Source of the DNA: Alentia gelatinosa
Taxonomy: Eukaryota > Annelida > Polychaeta > Phyllodocida > Polynoidae
Direction: 5' to 3'
Assembly: GCA_950022655.1 (NCBI GenBank)
Contig: OX465579.1
Span: forward strand, 177,391,263 to 177,455,262
DNA: 64,000 bases
Part shown: in pieces, positions 1-9,495 of the stretch
How positions within the stretch are numbered: position 1 is the stretch's first letter
How the letters are laid out: every line of letters starts with the position of its first letter
The notes under the pieces: model-generated
What the model was told of the DNA's origin: nothing
Seen by the model: only the letters and a program-made list of their open reading frames with translations
Database searches by the model: none
Program-made: the position numbers and the translations under genes

Positions 1-349
1 GGCACCACTGACAGACTTTCCGGGCAACACAAAAAATCTACACAAAGTTTGTCGGCCAATGGAAACGGGCCTTAACCCTTCAAGAGCCACACATCATTCA
101 CCATGTACCCATACTATAGCAGGCACCAGAACCAATTGTGGCCTTTGTATGGCCAGCTTTTGTTGTCAATATTATTAAGGGAAATTACAAAATTAAAATT
201 TTCAGTAAATCTCTATTTTTTATTAGAACTTTTCGATATTTTAATGACCTACTGGCAACATTAAGCATATTATCTCATGTATTTTTTATGATTCTGCGAT
301 AATTTTTCAAAAAGTTACAAAGGAACAAATACAGAGTGGTTCATCCATT
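1..349. other. No gene seen; AT-rich flank
   Basis: This stretch lies within the span of the minus-strand LolA-like gene, as intron or further downstream sequence. I see no splice-flanked open frame and no clear repeat. From about 180 it becomes strongly AT-rich. Confidence 0.4.
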
Positions 350-452
350 CCATATGGGAATGCCATATGGCGTTGTCCGGCCCTGGCCAGGGGAATGCCA
401 TATGGCATTGTCCGGCCCTGGCCAGGGGGATGCCATATGGCATTGCCCTGCC
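350..452. repeat. 35-bp minisatellite, about 2.5 copies
   Basis: Tandem units contain CCAGGGGAATGCC, then ATATGGCATTGTCCGGCCCTGG. Each unit holds a short dyad, GCCATATGGC. A longer array with the same 35-bp period and the same CCAGGGGAATGCC half lies near the other end of the window (62052-62460). Both have a copy of AGGGTTAA or its complement nearby, which suggests one dispersed satellite-bearing element. Confidence 0.75.
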
Positions 453-464
453 AGAAAGGGTTAA

Positions 465-875
465 GGGGTCCATCCACCAACCACGACAGGGCTGCGACAA
501 CGGCTTTCCGACAGGGTCCACGACAGCTCTACGATTGGAAGCCTTGTCGTAGCCTTGTCGTGGTTGGTGGACCACAGTTCCCGACAAGAGGCTACGACAA
601 GGTCACGACAGGCTGCGACATGAAGCTTGTCGGGGGCCTTCCGACAAGGTTACGATAAAATCGAACATGTTCGATTTTGGAGCCGTGTCGTGGCGTGTCG
701 TGGCGTGTTGCGAGGTTGTCGCAGAGATCTAGGATAGAATATTAAGGTGGAGCGTGCACTTCCCGACAGGCTGCGACAAGGGGTCACGACAGCCCCCCTT
801 CTCACGACAAGGCTGCGATTGGAACTTCCTTGTCGGCGTGTGTCGCAGCCCTGTCGTGGTTGGTGGACGCACCCC
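465..875. mobile_element. Palindromic MITE with CGACA-rich arms
   Basis: The left end (GGGGTCCATCCACCAACC, followed by ACGACAGGGCTGCGACA) is nearly the exact reverse complement of the right end at 841-875, giving terminal inverted repeats of about 35 bp on an element of about 411 bp. The arms are built from many scattered CGACAAGG/GCTGCGACA words. A smaller inverted repeat (467-577) sits inside the left arm. At the centre (about 657-678) is a perfect 22-bp palindrome around AACATGTT. No coding frame was recognised. The right end stops 17 bp short of the LolA-like exon 3 donor, so the element begins almost at the splice site. Confidence 0.8.
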
Positions 876-892
876 CTTCAGTAAGTACTTAC

Positions 893-1126
893 TGGCCATG
901 TCCCAGTACATCTGAGCCGTGGTCCGCTTGCTGGCGTCGTAGACACACGAGCTCCACTGGTTGGTGTTAATCCCGCGGATCACCTTCGGGCCGACGTACG
1001 TGGTCGGGTTCACTCCGTCCCCGAACTTGAGCACTCGTTCAGTGGGAGCGATGTGCGCTCGGCCGTTCACGTACTCCAGGCCGAAGATGGAGTCGGGTCC
1101 GATGGGCCTCACGTTACAGTCTGACG
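893..1126 (-). CDS. Secreted LolA-like-domain protein, coding exon 3
   Basis: This is the third coding exon I can join to the gene that starts at 14579. It reads SDCNVRPIGPDSIFGLEY, then a segment with TYVGPKVIRGI, QWSSCVYD and AQMYWDMA. That pattern (YxG...RGI...W.SC.Y followed by a beta-strand-like tail) is what I remember from the LolA-like domains of secreted invertebrate proteins. The acceptor is a pyrimidine-rich tract ending TCACAG at 1133-1127. The donor is GCCA|GTAAGTAC at 893/892. The exon is 234 nt, phase 1 at both ends, and joins exon 2 in frame, the junction codon ACG giving Thr. It holds two cysteines, likely in a disulfide. The rest of the gene lies left of the window. Exon boundaries are read from the sequence; the family assignment is from memory of its motif. 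Confidence 0.75.
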
Positions 1127-1188
1127 CTGTGAGAGGGTAGAGGTAGAAACTCGTGTCAAAATGTTTTACAGTGTTGATATAGATTTAT

Positions 1189-1626
1189 TATCCACTTCAT
1201 ACAAAGTGTCCATAGTAAACACACAGGGAGTGTGTATCACCATACCCGGAGCATACAGATATATCCACCTAATACAAAGTGTCTATAGAAAACACATAGG
1301 GAGTGTGTATCACCATACCCGGAGCGTACAGATATATCCACCTAATACAAAGTGTCCATAGAAAACACATAGGGAGTGTGTATCACCATACCCGGAGCGT
1401 ACAGATATATCCACCTAATACAAAGTGTCCATAGAAAACACATAGGGAGTGTGTATCACCATACCCGGAGCATACAGATATATCCAATAAATACAAAGTG
1501 TCCGTAGAAAACACATAGGGAGTGTGTGTCACCTTACCCGGAGCATACAGATATATCCACCTTATACAAAGTGTTCATAGAAAACACACAGGGAGTGTAT
1601 ATGGACGTACCCAGCCCGTAAGGACA
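1189..1626. repeat. 73-bp tandem array, six copies
   Basis: Copies start at 1189, 1262, 1335, 1408, 1481 and 1554, exactly 73 bp apart, with few mismatches. Each begins TATCCACCTAATACAAAGTG and carries CCATAGAAAACACATAGGG, then ACCCGGAGCRTACAGATA. The same words form the terminus of single-copy dispersed elements at about 11265-11350 and 56935-57003, so the array is an amplified MITE end. Confidence 0.9.
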
Positions 1627-1716
1627 TGTTGTATATTTTTATTGTATTTTTCATGTACACCCAGGTAGAATTAGAAACTCATGTCAAAATATGTCTCTAT
1701 AATGTCAATATAATAT

Positions 1717-1860
1717 ATTATCTCACCCCAGATATTTCTTCTCCATAGACTTAACATTGGAAACTCGTATCTAACACTCATCAGATATTTAGGAAATATA
1801 TCCAATGGGGGATAATGTCACAAATGTTAGCCCATTAGTCAATATCAAGGGTGAGATAAA
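1717..1860. mobile_element. Small MITE, TTATCTCACCCC ends
   Basis: It starts TTATCTCACCCC and ends GGGTGAGATAA, with CCATAGACTTAACATTGGAA near the left end. That subterminal word recurs in the other members of this family (2017, 14045, 14765, 22765, 25735, 36690, 53102 and 60690). It is about 145 bp and non-coding. A long hairpin follows directly. Confidence 0.75.
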
Positions 1861-1864
1861 TTCA

Positions 1865-2008
1865 GAAACCTTTATTCAAGTTTAGGGTCAGAGCTGGACC
1901 CCATCTCGTTTGAATCACATAGCAATTCTCGCGGCTTCGCCTTGTGAATTACTATGTGATTCAAACTCGATGGAATACGAGCTCAGACCCTAAACTTTCA
2001 TGGGTTTC
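1865..2008. repeat. Long imperfect hairpin with GGCTTCGCC loop
   Basis: Arms of about 63 nt (AAGTTTAGGGTC, GTTTGAATCACATAG and so on) pair with their reverse complement on the right, with scattered mismatches. The loop reads TCGCGGCTTCGCCTTG. The hairpin lies between two MITEs of the TTATC family, the right one beginning at 2017. Confidence 0.85.
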
Positions 2009-2016
2009 CTCTATAT

Positions 2017-2262
2017 TATCCTACCCCTAATTAAGGACGCCATAGGTTTAACATTGACTCAATGTATTTGACGGAGCCTTGAATAAAGTGTTGTTTATGC
2101 ACCGAGGTGAATAAAAAAACGGACCAATCAGGGACCAGATAACGAAAGTAGATCCGGCAGGATTGATAAATGTGGCCATCCTTTGATGAGTGTCAACACG
2201 CCACTAGCATGGATAATTACAAAATTGTCTCTGTATATCGGTGAGATGTGGTAGGATAAATA
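2017..2262. mobile_element. MITE, TTATCCTACCCC ends
   Basis: It begins ATTATCCTACCCC, carries CCATAGGTTTAACATTGACT, and ends GTGGTAGGATAAA. An inverted copy of nearly the whole segment is at 25520-25735, sharing the word ACGGAGCGTTGGATAAAGT and the region around GGACCAATCAGGGAC. A hairpin abuts its right end. Confidence 0.85.
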
Positions 2263-2264
2263 CA

Positions 2265-2383
2265 AAACCAAACTCTAGTTAGCCTTGTCTATGTTTATGC
2301 CACTCTGGTCGGGTCTGCTACTCAATACACTCGGCTAACGCCTCGTGGCATAAACATTGACAAGGCTGACTCTCGTTTGGTTT
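2265..2383. repeat. Hairpin, GTTAGCCTTGTC stem family
   Basis: The left arm AAACCAAACTCTAGTTAGCC plus TTGTCTATGTTTATGCCA pairs with 2346-2383. The loop includes ACTCGGCTAACGCCTCG. The same stem occurs at 24763-24910, and single arms remain at 22890-22930 and 35790-35822. Confidence 0.85.
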
Positions 2384-2589
2384 CTACTAATTCCCATATA
2401 TTTTCCTCATTACCCCAATCCCTCATTTTATTATCTATTCACATATATATTAGATAAGTGATTGCTCCGGGAAATAAGGATTTTAAAGTAGGTGTGAAAA
2501 TGGTGTATGAAATGCGATGTACTCAAAGGTTAATTTACACCTTATTTATCACATACCGCCAAAGTAACTACAATAAAAGTATGCTACTT

Positions 2590-3410
2590 TTATTGTAAAT
2601 GAGGCATTACATACTGGCATGTATTTATCACATACAGCCATGCTAACCCTGTTTCTGTAAACTACTTTCAATGTAAATAAGGCATCACATACATGCTGAC
2701 CCTGTTTCTGTATACTACTCTTATTGGAAATAAGGCATTACGTACTGGCGTAGACATACGATATACTCGGAGGTGTTGTAGAGGTAGAGCCGTGTATTTA
2801 TCACATACATCCACATTAACCCTGTTTCTGTATACTACTATTATTGTAATTAATGCATTACGTACACCGTAACCTTGTTAATTTACACTACCTTTATTGT
2901 AAATAAGGCATTACGTACACGCTAACCCTGTTTCCCTATACTACTATTATTGTAATTAAGGTATTACGTACACCGTAACCTTGTTTCTTTACAATACCTC
3001 TATTGTAAATAAGGCAATACGTACACGCTAACCCTGTTTCTGTATACTACTTTTATTGTAAATAAGGCATTACGTACTGGCGTAGATGAAGGTGATATGC
3101 TCGGAGGTGTTGTAGAGGTAGAGCCGTGTATTTATCACATACATCCACATTAACGCTGATTCTATATACTACTGTTATTGTAAACGAGGCATTCATACAC
3201 AGTAACCCTGTTTCCGTATACTACTTTGAATGTAAATAAGGCATTATGTACATGCTAACCCTGTTTCCGTATACTACTCTTATTGTAAATAAGGCATTAT
3301 GTACACGCTAACCCTGTTTCTGTATACTACTTTTATTGTAAATAAGGCATTACGTACACGTTAACCCTGTTTCCGTATACTACTCTTATTGTAAATAAGG
3401 CATTACGTAC
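2590..3410. repeat. About 53-bp tandem array carrying splice-donor copies
   Basis: Roughly a dozen diverged units have the form GTACACGCTAACCCTG, TTTCTGTATACTAC, TTTTATTGTAAATAAGG, CATTAC. Read on the minus strand, each unit junction gives GTACGTAATG, the very donor used by exon 2 at 3410. Units at 2742-2790 and 3075-3123 also contain the last 50 or so bases of exon 2 in degenerate form. The array therefore grew across an exon-intron boundary. Confidence 0.85.
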
Positions 3411-3614
3411 TGGCGTAGACGAAGGCGATGTACTCGGAGGTGTTGTAGAGGTAGAGTCGTCCCTCCCACTCCTCATAGAAACCCTTGTACCAGATCGAGG
3501 CTGCGTTCAGCTCGTAGCTGTAGTGCACCTGCGCAGTCCGCGTGATCTTAGTCAGCTGATCAGTGACCTCCATCCGGGAACTCCAGCTGCGTGGTAACCG
3601 TGGCGCCGCCGGGC
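3411..3614 (-). CDS. Secreted LolA-like-domain protein, coding exon 2
   Basis: This exon encodes the first part of the domain: PRLPRSWSSRMEVTDQ, then TAQVHYSYE, then WEGRLYLYNTSEYIAFVYA. The 'LP.xxS.R.EVTD' opening and the later aromatic beta-strands fit the LolA-like family. The acceptor is TTTGTCCCCAG|GC (AG at 3616-3615) and the donor is GCCA|GTACGT (exon end 3411). It is 204 nt, phase 1 on both sides, and joins the signal-peptide exon through a GGC glycine codon. There is one N-glycosylation site, NTS. A neighbouring frame also reads open over the first 40 bases, but only the frame given here carries on through the exon. Exon structure is confident; the biochemical role is not known to me. 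Confidence 0.75.
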
Positions 3615-4245
3615 CTGGGGACAAACACAGGAACTAACAGTGAGAAATCAGCGTATTGTTCCAATGATAAACAGTACTGTAGTGAAACATGAAAAGTGGA
3701 AGGGGTTTAGTATGGCACATATCTATAGGTTAATATATATTATGCAACTGACTTACTGTCTTCGTATATAGGTCAAACTTTTTTAAATATTTTTAGCCGT
3801 TTATTCAGTTCCAATATCTAGATTCTCAGTTCCAATATCTAGATTCTCACACCTTTCAAAACTTACTCTGTGCTTGACACCCAGATTGTCCCTTTTTTAT
3901 GAACAGAAAAACACATTTTAAATTGAATTTACATGACATAGTCTTTGCAATAATATGATATACATGTAGGGTATCTGTTGACAGGACGGAAAATATTAAT
4001 TACAATTAACCTTCAATTAAAATACAATTTCGTACAAAGACTGTGCTCCTCCCTCAATATTATTGACATTATGATTTACTAGGTCAAACTTACAGGATAA
4101 CATTATTGAGTAACAATATTGGGACTGCATTGAACCATACCAGATCAGGTATTGGAAGGGTCAAGTAAACAGCCGTAATGTACTGGCTGAGGACAAGACC
4201 TATGTATTGAGAATCATGAAATTTAACTTCTGTGATCCACAAATT

Positions 4246-4690
4246 TATTACCCACCTGATACGGAGTCTCCATACTAAGCCTATGGAGCTTACAGATCGC
4301 TACTGAGTAGGATACGGAGCTGCGTACCCTCCTAGGAGGATACAGATTTTTGAGATGTCCCATTGAGATGTCCCATTGAGATGTCCCATTTGAGATGTCC
4401 CATTGAGATGAAAGTAGTCCCAAACATAACTTCTTAACTATGTTGAAAAGTTTTCTAACGATCATATTTATTGCTTAAATCTAAAAATAAGTGAGTAATA
4501 AATACAACATTACCATGATTTCGATCTGTGTGGCCGTATTCTCCTTGTAGTTGACGCTACGCAATACTCCGAGCGATACTATGCGTCAACTACGCAGAGA
4601 ATACGGCCACTCAGATAGAAATCATGGGAATATTGTGTATGTATTATCCACCTAATGTAGAGTCTATATACATAGCATATGGAGCCTAAG
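4246..4690. mobile_element. MITE ends flanking a hairpin
   Basis: TTATTACCCACCTGATACGG with TCTCCATACTAAGCC at the left, and a second direct copy (TTATCCACCTAATGTAGAGT) at 4645, bracket a hairpin at 4513-4627. The hairpin arms (CATGATTTCGATCTGTGTGG, then CCGTATTCTC and GTAGTTGACG) pair with the right arm ending GAAATCATGG. The loop is rich in CGAGCG. A short run of four or five copies of GAGATGTCCCATT lies at 4350-4408. Confidence 0.7.
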
Positions 4691-4699
4691 TGTGGGGTT

Positions 4700-5888
4700 T
4701 ACGCTCATATACGACCTCACTAATTAAAGGTCAACAGTAGACTGAGGCATCACCATTCACCTTTCATGGTTTGTCTATATACTAAGCCAAATTATTACTT
4801 TGAGTTGGATATTTACTTTTTTGCTCAAAGAATAATTCACTATTCCAATATAGTTCAATCTATATGGCAATATCCGCCTTAAACTACTGCTGACCTTCCA
4901 TTAGTGAGGTCATGTCAGTTTTTATTTATTCATACAGCTGTATTTGAGTACAGAAGATTCTCATTTTGTGCGAAGACCGAGTAGAGATAGACATTTTACA
5001 TATTTATAGATTTACATATATGTGTGCCAAACATTGATCCTGTTGTGCGATTATCGATGTAATTCTGCTGAAATAAACCGACGTTTCAAGTATATGCATT
5101 GCATATAAATTGACTCTCAAATTGCATTTACATAAACTGGTAACGGTCAAACAATAAATCATTGGACGAATGTTGTGGCTTTAATCGTAATTCTTAGTGT
5201 ACTTACTAATAGTTATCTCTTTATATAAAATGTATGTTAAGAATATGATGATATTATTGATCAAATGTATACAAATAAAGAAAGTTGTCCAAAAAATGAG
5301 ATCTGACATTTAAAGTCTATACATTGCAAATAAATAGACTTTGAAATTGCTATTACATAGACTGGTAACATTCAAACAATAAATGGGATCATTGGATGAA
5401 ATTTTGTGGCTGAAACCGTAATTCTTATTGCACTTACTAATAGTTAATGAGATCTGATACTTGGTTTTGTGTTCTTCATGATATTTTCTAATCACCAGTT
5501 GTTAGGACTCATGATGCGACTAGGACAAAATAGTATGTTCATCATTGATGAGTGAATACGGAATTCTAAATGAATAACAATGATACGGTTTGGGTTATAT
5601 TAAGTCTACGGGTCATTTTCAGTAACCCAGTTTGTTAATATTTTTATTTGCGTGAAAACTCGTAATGAGAAAACATTTTCCACTTCCACCCGGTTAGCTT
5701 GTCAGTTCTACAACAGTCTTTCTTGGATCCAAATGTATCAATCACCAGTGGATCTTGAGGTATTTCAGTCTTTCCTAATTGATCATGGTCAGCTGGGCAT
5801 GTCTTTAAGACCCTCATACACTGGCACCCTGCTCCTTTCCTAGTGGCACAGTATTAACACGCAGATAGTGAAGGGATGGTTTTTGCAG
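4700..5888. other. Intronic AT-rich stretch with a diverged direct duplication
   Basis: About 125 bp at 5091-5216 (ACTGGTAACGGTCAAACAAT, ATTGGACGAATGTTGTGGC) recurs in direct orientation at 5313-5450 with many changes. Otherwise I see no gene or element here. The short open frames have no family resemblance. Confidence 0.6.
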
Positions 5889-7045
5889 CAAGCTCAAAGT
5901 CAATGTGACCACTCTAACCTTTAGGCAGTGTATATGAGCGTGTGGCCCACGCTCAACAAGCTCAAAATCTATGTGACCACTCTAACCTTTAGGCAGCATA
6001 TATGAGCGTGTGGCCCACGCTCAACAAGCTCAAAGTCTATGTGACCACTCTAACCTTTAGGCAGCATATATGAGCGTGTGTCCTACACTCAACAAGGTCA
6101 AAGTCTATGTGACCACTCTAACCTTTAGGCAGCATATATGAGCGTGTGTCCTACACTCAACAAGGTCAAAGTCTATGTGACCACTCTAACCTTTAGGCAG
6201 CATATATGAGCGTGTGTCCTACACTCAACAAGGTCAAAGTCTATGTGACCACTCTAACCTTTAGGCAGCATATATGAGCGTGTGTCCTACACTCAACAAG
6301 GTCAAAGTCTATGTGACCACTCTAACCTTTAGGCAGCATATATGTGCGTGTGTCCTACACTCAACAAGGTCAAAGTCTATGTGACCACTCTAACCTTTAG
6401 GCAGCATATATGAGCGTGTGTCCTACACTCAACAAGGTCAAAGTCTATGTGACCACTCTAACCTTTAGGCAGCATATATGAGCGTGTGTCCTACACTCAA
6501 CAAGGTCAAAGTCTATGTGACCACTCTAACCTTTAGGCAGCATATATGAGCGTGTGTCCTACACTCAACAAGGTCAAAGTCTATGTGACCACTCTAACCT
6601 TTAGGCAGCATATATGAGCGTGTGTCCTACACTCAACAAGGTCAAAGTCTATGTGACCACTCTAACCTTTAGGCAGCATATATGAGCGTGTGTCCTACAC
6701 TCAACAAGGTCAAAGTCTATGTGACCACTCTAACCTTTAGGCAGCATATATGAGCGTGTGTCCTACACTCAACAAGGTCAAAGTCTATGTGACCACTCTA
6801 ACCTTTAGGCAGCATATATGAGCGTGTGTCCTTCACTCAACAAGGTCAAGGTCTATGTGACCACTCTAACCTTTAGGCAGTATATATGAGCGTGTGTCCT
6901 ACACTCAACAAGGTCAAAGTCTATGTGACCACTCTAACCTTTTGGCAGCATATATGAGCGTGTGTCCTACACTCAACAAGGTCAAAGTCTATGTGACCAC
7001 TCTAACCTTTAGGCAGCATATATGAGCGTGTGGCCCACGCTCAAT
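5889..7045. repeat. 68-bp satellite, about 17 copies
   Basis: Units read CAAGGTCAAAGTCTATGTGA, CCACTCTAACCTTTAGGCAG, CATATATGAGCGTGTGTCCT, ACACTCAA, and are near-identical through the middle of the array. The outermost copies carry GTGTGGCCCACGCTCAA instead, so inner units were homogenised after divergence. Single relatives of the unit (CTCTAACCTCTAGATG next to GATTTCCCGCGCTCAATAAA) sit inside dispersed elements at 13850-13995, 37727-37870 and 61205-61300. Confidence 0.95.
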
Positions 7046-7780
7046 GAAGGAAATCGGAGGTCTGGATTTAAGCATTTCTACAGTTACATTGTATGAAATG
7101 GAGACACCTGTCATGGCCTTATTGGATATTGTAGTATGAGACAGTGTCTGAGTTTTGACTGGTGTAGTGTGAAAGTATTCAATGGTTAGTGTGCCTCAAT
7201 GAAATCTGTTCAGAGATATTTTGGTCGGAAGTTTGAAGAATGTGATGAATATATCAGATAAAGATACCGAGGAACAGATGGAATTCAGGTTATAAACGCC
7301 ATTTTACAATTTTAGAACACACTGTTTCGAGAGTGACAGTAGTCACGTGGTACGGAGGGACGTATGAATATTATTTCGTCACTCAGTGACAAACAGAATC
7401 TGTACTCCTCTGTTTCAGGTGATTTTGGTGTTTTTCAGTTGTGATGATCGCAAGAATCCCAAGGGATCTCAAGTGACATGATCTCCCAACCTGAGATCAG
7501 TTGATACTTATCATAACTTCTTTTTGCAGATGCTCAAACTTGTTCAAATTAACACATATTCGGAGAGAAGTGTTCTGATAATCTACCATACTTATATTCC
7601 AAATTTCATAATTTTCTTGTGGTTATTATGACCGGGAGAAACATTTGAAGTAAAACTGAAAAATGCAGGCACTGCACCACTCAGCCACCATGTACATAGC
7701 CTACTAAAGGGCTCGATTTTATTTGAGCAGATTGCAGAATCTTGAACCTGGGAGGATACACTGCACGAGAACTACTGTTT
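7046..7780. other. Intronic, no gene seen
   Basis: There is no splice-supported open frame. Around 7440-7510 there are repeated GATCTCA/TGAGATC words, which recur at 8400-8430 and 8640-8695, so the two regions may be parts of one disrupted element. Confidence 0.4.
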
Positions 7781-7805
7781 TACATATGAATGCACCCGGC
7801 GTATA

Positions 7806-8030
7806 TAGGCGCAAAACTAACCACTTTACATATGTATACGCCAGGCGTATATAGGTATGCTTTTGCGTATACAAGGTCGTCCTATTCCCCGTGTGAATAC
7901 GCCTCACCTGTAGGTGCCGGATTCATATATATACGCCGGATTCATATATATACGCCTGATTCTGTTGTATTTACGCAACTATCCAATAGTTCCAATCTCT
8001 GCCACTTGCAGACACCACTCTAGCATATTT
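7806..8030. mobile_element. ATACGCC-rich dispersed element
   Basis: The run AACTAACCACTTTACATATG, GGTATGCTTTTGCGTATACA, AGGTCGTCCTATTCCCCGTG and the later CAATAGTTCCAATCTCTGCC recur in the same order at 58204-58490. Many copies of TATACGCC and GGCGTATA make it self-complementary. Related words continue at 8080-8230 and in inverted form at 11185-11250. Confidence 0.75.
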
Positions 8031-8320
8031 TATTTGCCATTAGTCCTTGGTATATCCGTTTTATTTTCTATCGGTACACATATACGCCCGGCGTATATAT
8101 GTTGCGCAAAGGTTATTTCCTCTCATATACGCCAGGTGTGAAATACAGCCAAGTCGCGTCCGTATTTAAAAGGAAACAGTCTTGTAGACGCCTCATACGC
8201 TGGCGTGAAATACGCGCGTATATATGTGAAAAGAAGTCAATTTTCAGCCGATACATGCACTTCCACGGTGGTGTATATAGGAATAAAGTCGTTAGTTTCG
8301 TGCAGTGATATGGACACACT

Positions 8321-8382
8321 CTCCTAGCAGAGATCCTGCACTCTACTTCCTACAAGCACCACGAAAGATCTGCTAGGAGGGT
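8321..8382. repeat. Short inverted repeat
   Basis: CTCCTAGCAGAGATC pairs with GATCTGCTAGGAGGG across about 35 bp. It may belong to the GATCTCA-rich element around it. Confidence 0.5.
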
Positions 8383-8728
8383 GAAATATTCGCTAGGGAT
8401 CTCAGGTTCAGATTGTTTTAGCTGAGATCTGGGAGGTGTTTTATAGACAAAGACCTGTTGAGTTGAAACGATCACTGACGGTCTAAGACCTATTTGGATA
8501 GAGCTGTGCCATACATGCGCAGGTATGATAATTCGACTGTGCAACGGAAACGGTCACTATCCACGATCGTCACTACTGTAAAACACCGCCCTGGTGTGGC
8601 TACTTGAGACCACGTTTGAAAAACACTTTCCGCTATTGATCTCACAAACGGTCGAAGGATCGCTCACAGATCTCAGCGGGTCTCAGCTTGAGATCGTCAC
8701 GACTGGAACCCGCCCCCCCCCCCCCCCC

Positions 8729-9178
8729 ATGGACCTGTTTCACTGGTTTCGTGACATGTCTGTGACACCATACAGACATTGGGGTTGTTTAGTTTCGTGA
8801 CAACACAAGTAGCTGCCCTTAGGAAAAGACAGACCCCAAACATAAGAATTAGACAAATCTACACATCATGGACCTGTTTCACTAGTTTCGTGACATGTCT
8901 GGTACACCATACACACATTGGGGTTGTCTAGTTTCGTGACAACACAATTAGCTGCCCTTAGGAAAAGACAGACTCCAAACATAAGAATTAGACAAAGCTA
9001 CACATCATGGGGCCTGTTTCACTAGTTTCGTAACTAAAGTGTTAGACAGACATGAAAAGCAGCACCAACAGTGCAAGCAAGAACGGACAAAATGAAGTCT
9101 AATGTCTAATTCTTATGAAACCAGACACACCATCTAGACGCCATCTAGACATGTCACGAAACTCGTGAAACACCCCCC
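8729..9178. mobile_element. GTTTCGTGACATGTCT MITE with internal duplication
   Basis: It starts next to a C-run (8708-8727) with GACCTGTTTCACTGGTTTCG and ends CATGTCACGAAACTCGTGAA. The first about 138 bp (8731-8868) are repeated directly at 8869-9007. A simple copy without the duplication is at 26401-26706, and a fragment is at 63361-63650. Confidence 0.85.
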
Positions 9179-9184
9179 TGGTCA

Positions 9185-9495
9185 GTAAAGCCTGATGCCC
9201 ATCTACCGATTCAGGGTTGAGCGATTAGTTTGCAAATCGTATCGGAGTCGGTGAACTTGTCGCAGGCAAATTACGTAACTCTTTGCTCGATCTGCGGACA
9301 TTGAGGAGATGGGGTGGTGGATATTAGTCCTACGCAAATCTGTCTATTAATCGGTGGCTCACCCTTGCCTAGCTGTCCTACATCTACCGACTACGGCCGA
9401 CTCCGTTAGGATGCCTTGGCTGAGACAAATTACTGTCCGTTTGTTGCCGACAAAGGTACATGAATGTTCCGAAATCGGTAGATGGGCATTGGGCT
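9185..9495. mobile_element. About 310-bp MITE, CATCTACCGATT family, copy 1
   Basis: The inverted ends are AAGCCTGATGCCCATCTACC and the complement of GGTAGATGGGCATTGGGCTT. Internal landmarks are TTACGTAACTCTTTGCTCGA and GACTCCGTTAGGATGCC. Other copies are at 12892-13201, 51940-52258 and 62848-63166. It has no coding capacity. Confidence 0.9.

Larger units (their letters stand above)
1127..3410 (-). other. Intron 2 of the LolA-like gene
   Basis: This intron is bounded by donor GTACGTAATG (3410 downwards) and acceptor TCACAG (ending 1127), both phase 1. It is filled by a 73-bp array, two MITE-hairpin composites and a 53-bp array that runs up to the donor itself. No coding material is seen except two partial copies of the exon 2 end. 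Confidence 0.7.

Noticed and set aside
1865..2008. Integron attC-like sites
   Set aside because: The idea of variable stems with conserved ends is similar, but the attC core motifs, a bacterial context and an integrase are absent.
3560..3614. Frameshift in LolA-like exon 2 (an alternative frame reads ATVTTQLEFPD)
   Set aside because: The frame PRLPRSWSSRMEVTDQ is continuous with the rest of the exon and phase-compatible with the signal-peptide exon, so no frameshift is needed.
5889..7045. CRISPR array
   Set aside because: The whole 68-bp unit is repeated, with no unique spacers between short repeats, and the context is eukaryotic.
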